Virus record (IMG/VR): IMGVR_UViG_3300031857_000212 | Location: 1-58,030 of that record | Length of the DNA: 58,030 nucleotides | From: a virus | Strand: one strand, 5' to 3' | Part shown: in pieces, positions 48,000-57,019 of the stretch | Position numbering within the stretch: the stretch's first letter is position 1 | How the letters are laid out: every line of letters begins with the position of its first letter | Position numbers and translations under genes: made by a program | Notes under the pieces: generated by a model | Seen by the model: only the letters and a program-made list of their open reading frames with translations | Told to the model about the DNA's origin: nothing | Database searches by the model: none

Positions 48000-49292
48000 A
48001 TGGCAAGAAATATAACAATATCATCTGTTCAAGCATCGGTAACAGGTTCTTTAATTACTACTCAAGGTGGTAATGCTCCTGGAACTCCAACTATTACAAG
48101 CCCAGCGTCAAACATTAGTTTAACTACATATACACCAACATATAATGCTAGTGCATTCTTCAACTATGTTGCTGGTGGGCATGCTGGTTCCAATTGGCAA
48201 CTGGCTACTGATTCTAATTTTACCAATATCATTTATGATTTGGCTACTACTAGCAATTTAACTAGCTTTACCGTACCAGCTGGCATTATTACAGCTAACA
48301 TGTTTGACATTTATGTTAGAGTGCGTTATATTAATGGCAATGGTATTATGTCTGGTTTCTCTGCTGGTCAACGAAACTTCTGTCAACCTGGTGCCTTTAC
48401 TTTGGCTGGGCTTTTCGATGGTTCTAGCACTATAAACTTCACAGCGGCTTATGCTGGTGGTATTGGTACTCTTAGTACTGTACAGGTGCAGATTGCGAAT
48501 AATTCTAATATGACATCACCCGCATTTAGCCAAAATATCTCGTTTTCAAGTAACGCAGGTACATTTTCTGTTTCAACTTCTACATTACCTGGACTTACAA
48601 CTCTGGCTACTCCATACTTTGCTAAATTTACAGTTGTAAGTGGATTGGTTCCAGCAACTTCTGTCGGTGTGGCTAGTGCGATATCAGTTGGAGTTGGATC
48701 GCAATACACTACTGCAAGTGGTTCATTTAATAGTCCAGCATCAACTCGAAGTCTTCAATATTTTGTAGTCGGTGCAGGTGGCGGTGGATCTGCGATTCAC
48801 GGATCTGGCGCTGGCGGTGGCGGTGGTTATATTACTACAGGTTCTGTAGCTAGCGTACCAGCGAACACTGGATGTAATTTTGCTGTTGGTACAGGTGGTG
48901 GTGGCTCTAGTTGGTCACAAACTGCTGGTACTGGCGGCACAACAACATTGAATGTGGGTGGAACTACATATTCTGCTTCTGGTGGTGGCGGTGCTACCAA
49001 TAGCCAACCTGGAACTGGTGGAACTTCTGGTGGATCCCCGCAGCAGCCAGGACAAGCATCTGCATACGGTGCTGGTGGCATTGCTGGCAGCTATGGTAAC
49101 TCTACTGGTGGACAAGGTGGTAAGGGTTATGGCGCAGGTGGTGGTGGCAATACACGTGATCAAGGTGATGGTCCTGGAGGCGGTGGTGGTGGTGGTTACG
49201 GCACACAGCAAATTGCTAGTGCTGGTAACTTTACCAACGTTGGTAATGGTGGTACTGGCGCAGCTGGTACTGTAGTTGTGTTTTGGGCATAA
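48000..49292 (+). CDS. Glycine-rich adhesin-like protein
   Basis: This 430-residue protein has two parts. Residues about 30-250 hold fibronectin-III-like beta domains (NWQLATDSNFTNIIYDLAT, FDIYVRVRYINGNGIMSGFSAGQ). Residues about 255-425 are extremely glycine-rich (GAGGGGSAIHGSGAGGGGGY, GGGGNTRDQGDGPGGGGGGG), ending in AAGTVVVFWA. Glycine-rich tips of this kind, as in the gp38 adhesin of phage S16, fold as polyglycine-II sandwiches and bind receptors. It is the likeliest receptor-binding tip in this window, by inference. Confidence 0.75.
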   Translation: MARNITISSVQASVTGSLITTQGGNAPGTPTITSPASNISLTTYTPTYNASAFFNYVAGGHAGSNWQLATDSNFTNIIYDLATTSNLTSFTVPAGIITANMFDIYVRVRYINGNGIMSGFSAGQRNFCQPGAFTLAGLFDGSSTINFTAAYAGGIGTLSTVQVQIANNSNMTSPAFSQNISFSSNAGTFSVSTSTLPGLTTLATPYFAKFTVVSGLVPATSVGVASAISVGVGSQYTTASGSFNSPASTRSLQYFVVGAGGGGSAIHGSGAGGGGGYITTGSVASVPANTGCNFAVGTGGGGSSWSQTAGTGGTTTLNVGGTTYSASGGGGATNSQPGTGGTSGGSPQQPGQASAYGAGGIAGSYGNSTGGQGGKGYGAGGGGNTRDQGDGPGGGGGGGYGTQQIASAGNFTNVGNGGTGAAGTVVVFWA

Positions 49293-49304
49293 TAGGAAAA
49301 TAAT

Positions 49305-49484
49305 ATGGAAAACGTAGAAGATACAAACTTAAGAGCAACTATTATTCGTGCTGAATATAAAGAGAAAATTGAAGGACTTAAATTTCAATATACATCGGAT
49401 GAGATTGCTGATGTAAACTCAGAATATAGTACTAGGAAAGCAGCTTTGATTACAGAGCGTGATCAAACAATAGCTGCTTTATAA
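49305..49484 (+). CDS. Small helical hypothetical protein
   Basis: The frame from ATG 49305 to TAA 49482-49484 encodes 59 residues: MENVEDTNLRATIIRAEYK then EKIEGLKFQYTSDEIADVNSEYSTRK and AALITERDQTIAAL. An AGGAAAATA ribosome-binding site is 8 bases upstream. It fills the gap before the terminator. It looks all helical, perhaps an assembly factor for the glycine-rich protein. Function unknown. Confidence 0.65.
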   Translation: MENVEDTNLRATIIRAEYKEKIEGLKFQYTSDEIADVNSEYSTRKAALITERDQTIAAL

Positions 49485-49501
49485 TAGTTATATTTTAAAA
49501 G

Positions 49502-49532
49502 AAGCCCTGTTTTATACAGGGCTTTTTCTTTT
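49502..49532 (+). terminator. Intrinsic terminator in fibre region
   Basis: AAGCCCTG (49502-49509) pairs with CAGGGCTT (49517-49524) around a 7-nt loop and is followed by TTTCTTTT. It lies 17 bases after a stop codon and 15 bases before a late-promoter octamer, so it separates two late units. Confidence 0.88.
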
Positions 49533-49546
49533 GCAGTCTCTGGAAT

Positions 49547-49554
49547 TATAAATA
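49547..49554 (+). promoter_or_regulatory. T4-type late promoter (TATAAATA)
   Basis: A perfect TATAAATA octamer lies just downstream of the terminator at 49502 and 25 nt before the TTG start at 49579. A GGAG site follows. This is one of the two exact matches in the window. Confidence 0.7.
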
Positions 49555-49578
49555 AACAAGTATAACACGGAGTTAAAA

Positions 49579-49914
49579 TTGGCAACTGTAGCGAACATTT
49601 TTATAGATCAAGGTAGTGATTATAGCAATATAATCACAGTTGCTTCATCCAATGGTGCACCTCTTGATTTAACTGGATATACAGTAGCGTCTCAGATGAG
49701 AAAATCTTTCTCATCCTCTACTGCATATAATTTCACATCAAGCATTTATAATGCTGCGCAAGGTAGGGTTAGAATCCAACTTACAGCTGCAGGATCAAAT
49801 TCAGTAACTCCAGGAAGATACCTTTACGATTTAGAAGTCACTTCCCCAAGTGGAACTAAAACTAGAGTTGTTGAAGGTATTGCTACAGTAACCCCTCAGA
49901 TAACACAAATATAA
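49579..49914 (+). CDS. Fibre/baseplate upper-protein-like module (BppU N-terminal type)
   Basis: The start is TTG at 49579, six bases after a CGGAG site; 111 residues follow, beginning MATVANIFIDQGSDYSNIITVASSNGAPLDLTGYTVASQMRKSF. This is the Ig-like N-terminal fold seen in BppU-type and related tail proteins, and ends GTKTRVVEGIATVTPQITQI. It is the first gene of the second fibre unit. Role in attaching fibres is inferred. The TTG start is less usual but no ATG fits the frame. Confidence 0.72.
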   Translation: MATVANIFIDQGSDYSNIITVASSNGAPLDLTGYTVASQMRKSFSSSTAYNFTSSIYNAAQGRVRIQLTAAGSNSVTPGRYLYDLEVTSPSGTKTRVVEGIATVTPQITQI

Positions 49915-50165
49915 TGGCTGATATTATTGCAACATTAGATGGTGAGATGACTTTATTAGTCACCACAAATCAGCAAAACTTGACTACAGCTGGAACTAAT
50001 CTAGCGGCACCAGCTGTAGTAGAAGCGTTAGATAACGTAGCCGATGTAGATACATCAACTTATGGCAAACTCAATGGTTCAGTGTTAGTCTATAGAACAA
50101 ATACAAACAAGTGGACATCCACCACCACCCTCGATGCTCAGAACATGGAAGGTGGAGAATTTTAA
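49914..50165 (+). CDS. Small virion-associated protein
   Basis: This 83-residue protein reads MADIIATLDGEMTLLVTTNQQNLTTAGTNLAAPAVVEALDNVADVDTSTYGKLNGSVLVYR and ends LDAQNMEGGEF. The stretch DVDTSTYGKLNGSVLVY.TNTNKW is a fibre-neck motif common in environmental phages. It overlaps the previous stop (TAATG). Exact role unknown. Confidence 0.72.
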   Translation: MADIIATLDGEMTLLVTTNQQNLTTAGTNLAAPAVVEALDNVADVDTSTYGKLNGSVLVYRTNTNKWTSTTTLDAQNMEGGEF

Positions 50166-50180
50166 CGGAGACATAAAAAG

Positions 50181-53100
50181 ATGGCATCTATAATCAGAAT
50201 TAAGCGTTCTAGTACTGCAGGAAACCCTGCTACTCTTGGCGCAGGTGAATTGGCATATTCATCATTAAATGGCGCAGGTGGTAACCGATTATACATCGGT
50301 ATGGGCGCAGAAACCAGCGGCAACGCAGTAAATCACTTTGTTATTGGTGGTACGTACTATACTGGTTTGATCGACGCATCAACTGCTGGCACATTAACTA
50401 CCAGTGCTTCTTCAATTCCAGTTCTTTCAGCAACTGGTACAATTGATACTTGGAAAGTTGGTAACACCCAATTAACAGGAAATACATTAAGTACAACCAA
50501 TACCAATGGTAACTTGGTACTTAATCCTAACGGCACTGGAATGGTCCAGATTGCTGGTACTTGGACACTACCACGTACAGCTGGTACTGCTAACTATGTT
50601 TTAACTACTGATGGTAGCGGGACTTCTACTTGGCAAGCTGCTGCAGCGACACTTAACTTAGTTGGTGGAACTGGCACTGGTTCTGTTGCTCTATTATCAC
50701 AGAACTTAACTATCGCTGGTGGTAATGGTATTACTACTTCAGTTTCTGGTCAAACTGTTACAATTTCTTCTATCGGTGCTGGCGGTTATACTTCTACAGC
50801 AACTGGTGGAACAACTACTACTTTAACAGCTTCTAGTTCTGCAAATCAGTTCTTTACTGGTACAACTACTCAGACTGTTAGACTACCAAGTACTGCAACA
50901 TTAACTCTAGGTCAAGAATATTACATTACCAATCAGAGTACTGGATCGTTAACGATACAAACTTCTGCTGGTGGTGCCATTACTACAATTCCAGCTGGCG
51001 CAGGTTCAGTTTTTACTGTTGCTTCAACTGGTGCTGAAACATGGGTAACTGAATTTGATGGTGCAACTAGCGTTACTGGTTCTGGTGCATTAGTTCTTGG
51101 AACTAGCCCAACAATCAGTGGTGCAACTCTTACAACTCCAGCTATCGGTTCTGCTGGCTTTACAGTTGCAGGTTCTTCTTCTGGAACTACAACTGTTGTT
51201 GCCACTGCTGCAGCTTCTGGTACATTAACTCTACCAGCGGCAACTGATACATTGGTTGGTCGTGCAACAACTGATACTTTAACTAATAAGACTTTAACTA
51301 GCGCAGCACTTACTACACCAACTATTGGTTCTGCTGGTGCTAACTTCTCTGGTTCTACTTCTGGCACAATTACTGTTGCTGCAACTGCAATTGCTGGAAC
51401 AAATACACTAACTCTGCCAGCGGCAACTGATACTCTAGTCGGTCGGGCAACTACTGATACTCTTACTAATAAGACTATCAACTTAACTAGCAACACTTTA
51501 GTTGCAACGTCTGCTCAATTAGCAGCCGCAATTACCGATGAAACTGGTACTGGTGCTCTAGTTTTTGCTAATACTCCAACATTGGTTACTCCAGTTCTTG
51601 GTGTTGCTTCTGCCACAACGATTAATAAAGTTACGCTTACTGCACCAGCGACTGGTTCTACGTTAACTATCGCTGATGGTAAAACACTTACTGCTTCTAA
51701 TACTTTAACATTCACTGGTACTGATGCATCTTCAGTTGCTTTCGGTGCAGGTGGTACTGTTGCGTATGTTGCTAATAAATTAAGTGTTTTTGCTGCCACT
51801 TCTTCTTCAGAACTTGCTGGTGTTATCTCTGACGAGACTGGTACTGGTGCTCTAGTTTTTGCTAATACTCCAACATTGGTTACTCCAGTTCTTGGTGTTG
51901 CAACAGCTACGACTATCAACAAGTTAACAATTACTGCACCAACTACATCAGCAACTCTGACTGTAGCTGATGGTAAGACTTTAACTGCAAGCAATACTTT
52001 AACATTTACTGGTACAGATGGATCATCTGCTGCGTTTGGTGCAGGTGGTATTGTTGCATATAAGGGAACTGATTTAGGACAATTTGCTGCTACAACGTCA
52101 GCTACATTGGCTGGTGTTATCTCTGATGAGACGGGTTCTGGTGCTTTAGTATTCGCTAACAGCCCGACTCTTATCACTCCAGCCCTTGGAACACCAGCTT
52201 CTGGTGTAATGACCAACGTAACTGGTCTACCATTAACTACTGGTGTTACTGGTACATTACCTGTTGCTAATGGTGGTACTGGTACTACTAACGGATCTAT
52301 AACTGGCACTGCTGCTTTAACATTCACTGCCGCTGCTGGTAACAATAACGTAAACTTAGTTCCAACTGGTACTGGTATCGTTGATGTTGGTGGTAAACGT
52401 GTTGGTAACGCTGCTGATCCTACTCAAGCACAAGACTTAGTAACTAAGGCATACGTTGATGCCATGTCTAATGGTCTTGACGTTAAAGCATCTGTTCGTG
52501 CTGCTTCTACTGCGGCATTGACTGTTACATATTCTAACGGCACTGCTGGTGTTGGTGCTACGTTAACCAACGCTGGTACTCAAGCTGCATTAACTCTGGA
52601 CTCTATTGCTCTTGCCTCTGGCGATCGTGTTCTTATTAAAGATCAAGCATCTGCACTACAAAATGGTGTTTACACTGTTACAACAGTCGGTACTGTATCT
52701 ACAAACTGGGTACTTACTCGTGCCACGGATTTCGATAACTCTCCAGGAACTGAGGTTTCTCCAGGAACATTCTTCTTCGTTGAAGAAGGTACTACTCAGG
52801 CAGATAATGGTTATGTAGTTTCTAATAATACTGCTATTACTATTGGTACTACAGGTATTACGTTCAGCCAGTTCTCTGGTGCTGGTCAAATTACTGCTGG
52901 TGCTGGTTTAACTAAGTCTGGTAACACTATTGATGCAGTTGGTACTACTGATCGTATTACTGTCAATACAGATAGTATTGACATTGCATCAACTTATGTT
53001 GGTCAATCTTCTATCACCACTCTCGGTACTATCGGTACTGGTGTGTGGCAAGGTACTATTGTTGCTGGTCAATACGGTGGTACTGGAGTAAATAACTCTG

Positions 53101-53654
53101 GTAAGACAATTACTCTTGGTGGTAGTTTTACACATACTGGTGCACATACACTTGGTCTTACAACTACTGCCAATACTTCTGTTACATTACCAACAACTGG
53201 TACTCTAGCAACTCTAGCTGGTTCTGAAGCATTAACTAATAAAACAGTTAATGGATTAACAATCACTAGCACAACTGGTACTCTTACTATTGTTTCTGGT
53301 GGTAGTTTAATCACTGCTGGTGCATTTGCTACCACGCTAACTTCTACTGCTGCCACTAACGTAACTCTACCAACAACTGGTACTCTTGCCACTTTAGCTG
53401 GTACTGAATCTTTAAGCAATAAAACAATTACTGCTTCTTCATTCGCTGGTTCTGTTGCTGCAACTACTTTATCTGCTTCTGGTGCAGTAACATTCACATC
53501 AACTACCGATGCTTCTGCTGTTGGAACTGCTGCTGTTGTTCTTTCTGGTGGGTTGTCAGTTGCCAAAGCAATGTTTATTGGAACTAATATTACTGGTGCT
53601 GGTGCAGCAACTTCAACTCTTGATGGGTTTAACATTGATGGCGGCACTTACTAA
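50181..53654 (+). CDS. Repetitive tail fibre protein A (1157 residues)
   Basis: The fibre opens [31 protein letters not shown], a common phage-fibre N-terminal motif. It then has many units such as [38 protein letters not shown] and [26 protein letters not shown], which repeat within the protein and in fibres B, C and D. The [19 protein letters not shown] segment is a typical trimer-forming region. It is likely a long beta-rich fibre or spike. No enzymatic domain is visible. An in-frame 65-bp DNA repeat is present. Confidence 0.82.
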   Translation: MASIIRIKRSSTAGNPATLGAGELAYSSLNGAGGNRLYIGMGAETSGNAVNHFVIGGTYYTGLIDASTAGTLTTSASSIPVLSATGTIDTWKVGNTQLTGNTLSTTNTNGNLVLNPNGTGMVQIAGTWTLPRTAGTANYVLTTDGSGTSTWQAAAATLNLVGGTGTGSVALLSQNLTIAGGNGITTSVSGQTVTISSIGAGGYTSTATGGTTTTLTASSSANQFFTGTTTQTVRLPSTATLTLGQEYYITNQSTGSLTIQTSAGGAITTIPAGAGSVFTVASTGAETWVTEFDGATSVTGSGALVLGTSPTISGATLTTPAIGSAGFTVAGSSSGTTTVVATAAASGTLTLPAATDTLVGRATTDTLTNKTLTSAALTTPTIGSAGANFSGSTSGTITVAATAIAGTNTLTLPAATDTLVGRATTDTLTNKTINLTSNTLVATSAQLAAAITDETGTGALVFANTPTLVTPVLGVASATTINKVTLTAPATGSTLTIADGKTLTASNTLTFTGTDASSVAFGAGGTVAYVANKLSVFAATSSSELAGVISDETGTGALVFANTPTLVTPVLGVATATTINKLTITAPTTSATLTVADGKTLTASNTLTFTGTDGSSAAFGAGGIVAYKGTDLGQFAATTSATLAGVISDETGSGALVFANSPTLITPALGTPASGVMTNVTGLPLTTGVTGTLPVANGGTGTTNGSITGTAALTFTAAAGNNNVNLVPTGTGIVDVGGKRVGNAADPTQAQDLVTKAYVDAMSNGLDVKASVRAASTAALTVTYSNGTAGVGATLTNAGTQAALTLDSIALASGDRVLIKDQASALQNGVYTVTTVGTVSTNWVLTRATDFDNSPGTEVSPGTFFFVEEGTTQADNGYVVSNNTAITIGTTGITFSQFSGAGQITAGAGLTKSGNTIDAVGTTDRITVNTDSIDIASTYVGQSSITTLGTIGTGVWQGTIVAGQYGGTGVNNSGKTITLGGSFTHTGAHTLGLTTTANTSVTLPTTGTLATLAGSEALTNKTVNGLTITSTTGTLTIVSGGSLITAGAFATTLTSTAATNVTLPTTGTLATLAGTESLSNKTITASSFAGSVAATTLSASGAVTFTSTTDASAVGTAAVVLSGGLSVAKAMFIGTNITGAGAATSTLDGFNIDGGTY
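51543..51901 (+). repeat. 65-bp direct repeat in fibre A
   Basis: The 65 bp at 51543-51607 recur exactly at 51837-51901, 294 bp apart (98 codons, in frame). They encode [21 protein letters not shown] twice, split by variable sequence. Exact DNA identity implies a recent duplication or ongoing conversion. Confidence 0.92.
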
Positions 53655-53660
53655 AGTAAC

Positions 53661-53706
53661 GCTAAATAATTGATGGGGTGAAATTCCCCCTCCCAGTATA
53701 TACTGG
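53661..53706 (+). other. Intergenic spacer with two inverted repeats
   Basis: The 80-nt gap between fibre genes A and B holds GCTAAATA (53661-53668), a GGGG/CCCC hairpin (53675-53689) and the 14-bp palindrome CCAGTATATACTGG (53693-53706). No T-run follows directly. It may combine weak termination with a late promoter, or be a recombination or protein-binding site. Confidence 0.45.
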
Positions 53707-53734
53707 CGTCATTTTCTAGATAGAATAGGTTATA

Positions 53735-54499
53735 ATGGCTAATAAGGTTTTAATAAAACGCTCTGCTGTGCAGAGCAAAAATCCAGCAACGACTGACTTG
53801 TCGTTGGGAGAACTTGCATTAAACACTTATGATGGTAATCTATTCTTCAAAAAATCTCCAGGTGGCACAGATTCCATCGTCACTGTCGTTACATTAGACG
53901 GCACACAAACTCTAACAAATAAAACTCTCACATCACCATCTATAAATGGTGGTGCGCTTTCTGGTACGTTCTCTGGTTCAATTACTTTTTCTGATACAAC
54001 TGCCTCTACATCTACTACTACAGGTGCATTAAAATTAGCAGGTGGGCTTGGTGTAGCTGGTGCATTAAATGCAGCTTCGGTAAAGGTTAATAACGCATAT
54101 ACTTTACCTACTTCTGATGGTGTTTTAAATTATGTAATGTCAACTAATGGAACTGGGCAGCTTTCTTTTATTGATGTTAACTCATTAGTGTCAGCGTCCC
54201 AGACAGCAAATTTTTCATATAGTCAAGATTTAGGACTAGTTACTCAAGCAGTAACTAGTATAGGTGACTTGGGTGCTCTTATAGATGCAGTATCTACCAC
54301 TTATAACTGGGGTACTTTCACATCAGGCAATATCTATCCAGATGAATTTGTTTTACCTTCGTACACTATTTCTACATTACCAACAGGTCAAAATCCTGGT
54401 CAAATGTTATATGTATCAAATGAATCTGGAGGCGCAGTTATAGCATTCTCCGATGGCACAAACTGGAGAAGAGTTACTGATAGAGTAATTGTCTCTTAA
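53735..54499 (+). CDS. Tail fibre protein B (254 residues)
   Basis: This fibre opens MANKVLIKRSAVQSKNPATTDLSLGELALNTYDGNLFFKKSPGG, the same attachment motif type as fibres A and C. It has [21 protein letters not shown] and a unique C-terminal half (LGVAGALNAASVKVNN, SYSQDLGLVTQAVTSIGDLGALIDAVSTTYNWG). At 254 residues it may be a short fibre or a fibre-tip adapter. The ribosome-binding site is weak. It starts the third late sub-unit in the array. Confidence 0.78.
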   Translation: MANKVLIKRSAVQSKNPATTDLSLGELALNTYDGNLFFKKSPGGTDSIVTVVTLDGTQTLTNKTLTSPSINGGALSGTFSGSITFSDTTASTSTTTGALKLAGGLGVAGALNAASVKVNNAYTLPTSDGVLNYVMSTNGTGQLSFIDVNSLVSASQTANFSYSQDLGLVTQAVTSIGDLGALIDAVSTTYNWGTFTSGNIYPDEFVLPSYTISTLPTGQNPGQMLYVSNESGGAVIAFSDGTNWRRVTDRVIVS

Positions 54500-54520
54500 T
54501 TATAAACAAGGAAATTTTTA

Positions 54521-57019
54521 ATGGCGATCCAAATACAATTAAGAAGAGGAACATCTACCCAGAACGATGCCTTCACAGGAGTTGTTGGTGAACTCGTATT
54601 TGATGTTACAAATAATGTACCTAGAATCCATGATGGATATACTCTTGGTGGATATACTCTAGCATCATTAACTGCAGCGCAGACACTAACTAATAAAACT
54701 TTAGTCAGTCCATCAATTACAACTTCTCTTGTTACAGGTTCGTCTACGATGAACGTGTTTAACACGACTGCAACTACTCTTAATATTGGCGGTGCTGCAA
54801 CTAGTATTTCTATTGGTGCTGCAACTGGTACTCTGACGATTAACAATGCTAATACTGTTGTTACTGGTAACTTGACAGTTAATGGAACTACGACTACTGT
54901 TAACTCAGTAACTTATACTGTTGATGATCCAAACCTTGAATTAAACTCAGTTGCTTCTCCTACTGATGCTAATGCTAGTGGTGGTGGTATTACTCTTAGA
55001 GGTACAACTGATAAGACAATTGTTTGGGATAATACAAATACTAACTGGACATCTTCAGAACATTTAAACTTAGCAACAGGTAAATCCTTTAAGATTAATA
55101 ACACTGCAGTGTTATCAGCTACTGGTCTTGGTACTGGAGTTGTTAGTTCTTCTCTTACATCTGTTGGTACTATTGGTACTGGTGTATGGCAAGGTACTAT
55201 CGTTGCTCCAACTTATGGTGGTACTGGTGTTAATAATGGTTCAAACACAATCACTGTTGCTGGTAACGTATCGCATGCTGGTGCATTTACACAAACCTTT
55301 ACCGCTATCGCAAATACTGCAGTTACTCTGCCAACTACTGGCACACTGGCGACTCTAGCTGGTTCTGAGACATTAACTAATAAAACATTAACATCTCCAG
55401 TAATTGGAACTATCGTTAATACTGGCACATTAACTTTACCAACTTCTACTGATACATTAGTTGGACGTGCTACTACAGATACATTAACGAACAAAACTAT
55501 CGCTGCAGGTTCTAACACTATCAGCGGACTAACTAACAGTAACCTTTCTGGTACTGCTGGTATCACTAACGCTAACTTAGCTAACAGTTCTGTTACTGTT
55601 GGTACTACTGCAATTTCATTGGGTGCTTCTAGTACTACTATCGCTGGTCTCACATCTGTTGATGCTACTGCTGGCGCAACTTCGTTCTTTGCTACGCCAA
55701 CATCTCCAGCGTTGTTTGCTGCAGGAACTGCAGTTACCATTGGTGCCACAACTGGTACTACAACTGTTAGAAATGGATTAGTTGTTACTGGCGATTTGAC
55801 AGTTAATGGAACAACAACTACAATCAATTCAACAGTAACTTCTGTTGATGATATTGAATTTGAATTAGGTTCTGTCGCTTCGCCTACTGATGTTACTGCC
55901 AATGGCGGTGGTATTAGACTTAAAGGTACAACTGATAAAACTATTAACTGGTCTAGTATTGGTTGGACTTCTTCTGAAGACTTTAACCTTGTTACTGGTA
56001 AACAATACGAGATTAATGGAACTTCAGTTCTTTCTGCTACAACTCTTGGCTCTGGTGTTACTGGCTCTTCATTAACATCTGTTGGTACTATTGGTACTGG
56101 TGTATGGCAAGGTACGTTAATTGGTGCTACTTATGGCGGCACTGGCGTAAACAACGGATCAAATACATTAACACTGGCAGGTAATGTTACTCATGCTGGC
56201 GCATTTGCTCGCACCTTTACAGCAACTGCTACAACTACTTTAACATTACCAACTACTGGCACACTGGCTACTCTGGCTGGTACAGAAACATTAACGAATA
56301 AAACACTAACTGCTCCAGTTATCAGTACTATTAGTAATACTGGCACACTGACTCTACCAACTTCTACTGATACTCTAGTTGGTCGTGCAACTACTGACAC
56401 CTTAACAAATAAGAGTATCAACTTAGCGAACAATACATTAACTGCTACTTCTGCTCAACTAGCTACTGCTATTTCAGATGAAACTGGTTCTGGTGCATTA
56501 GTATTTGGTACTAGCCCAACGATTACTACTAGCATTGTTGCTGGTAGCGCATCGATGGATATTTTCAACACCACTGCTACTACAGTAAATGCCTTTGGCG
56601 CATCTACTGCTCTGACTCTTGGTGCAGCAACTGGTACAACTACTGTTAATAATAAGATTGTTTCTAAACTTTCTATTGATCAAAACTCTGGCGCAACTAA
56701 CATTGCCAACCACACAGTAGTTCAGGCAACATTAACTGCTACTGCGCAAACTGCAGTAGATACTTTCGCAGTAGCGACTTATCGTTCTGCAAAATACATA
56801 GTTCAGATCACACAAGGATCTAACTATCAAATCTCAGAAATTCTAGTTATCCATAATGGAACAACGACTACTATGGCTGAATATGCTGTTATGAATACTA
56901 ATGGTGTTTTAGGAACATTTACGACAGACATTAGCGCAGGTAATGCTAGACTACTAGTAACAATGGGTTCAGCTACCTCTGCAACAATAAATATCACGAG
57001 AACAACAATTGTTGTTTAA
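54521..57019 (+). CDS. Repetitive tail fibre protein C (832 residues)
   Basis: This fibre opens MAIQIQLRRGTSTQNDAFTGVVGELVFDVTNNVPRIHDG, again the shared neck motif. It carries two copies of the large module [65 protein letters not shown]. The C-terminal 110 residues (TATAQTAVDTFAVATYRSAKYIVQITQGSNYQISEILVIHNG to INITRTTIVV) differ and are probably a globular receptor-binding end. An AAGGAAATT ribosome-binding site precedes the start. Confidence 0.84.
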   Translation: MAIQIQLRRGTSTQNDAFTGVVGELVFDVTNNVPRIHDGYTLGGYTLASLTAAQTLTNKTLVSPSITTSLVTGSSTMNVFNTTATTLNIGGAATSISIGAATGTLTINNANTVVTGNLTVNGTTTTVNSVTYTVDDPNLELNSVASPTDANASGGGITLRGTTDKTIVWDNTNTNWTSSEHLNLATGKSFKINNTAVLSATGLGTGVVSSSLTSVGTIGTGVWQGTIVAPTYGGTGVNNGSNTITVAGNVSHAGAFTQTFTAIANTAVTLPTTGTLATLAGSETLTNKTLTSPVIGTIVNTGTLTLPTSTDTLVGRATTDTLTNKTIAAGSNTISGLTNSNLSGTAGITNANLANSSVTVGTTAISLGASSTTIAGLTSVDATAGATSFFATPTSPALFAAGTAVTIGATTGTTTVRNGLVVTGDLTVNGTTTTINSTVTSVDDIEFELGSVASPTDVTANGGGIRLKGTTDKTINWSSIGWTSSEDFNLVTGKQYEINGTSVLSATTLGSGVTGSSLTSVGTIGTGVWQGTLIGATYGGTGVNNGSNTLTLAGNVTHAGAFARTFTATATTTLTLPTTGTLATLAGTETLTNKTLTAPVISTISNTGTLTLPTSTDTLVGRATTDTLTNKSINLANNTLTATSAQLATAISDETGSGALVFGTSPTITTSIVAGSASMDIFNTTATTVNAFGASTALTLGAATGTTTVNNKIVSKLSIDQNSGATNIANHTVVQATLTATAQTAVDTFAVATYRSAKYIVQITQGSNYQISEILVIHNGTTTTMAEYAVMNTNGVLGTFTTDISAGNARLLVTMGSATSATINITRTTIVV

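Noticed and set aside
50933-51496. 187-codon open frame on the minus strand in fibre A
   Set aside because: It is antisense to a repetitive, biased coding sequence. Its valine/alanine-rich product mirrors the threonine/glycine codons of the fibre, and no start signals are seen.
51515-52345. 276-codon minus-strand open frame
   Set aside because: Same reason as above: low-complexity shadow of fibre A with no recognisable domain.
55213-55902. 229-codon minus-strand open frame in fibre C
   Set aside because: Antisense shadow of the repeated fibre modules; recurs wherever the module occurs (also 57139-57819).
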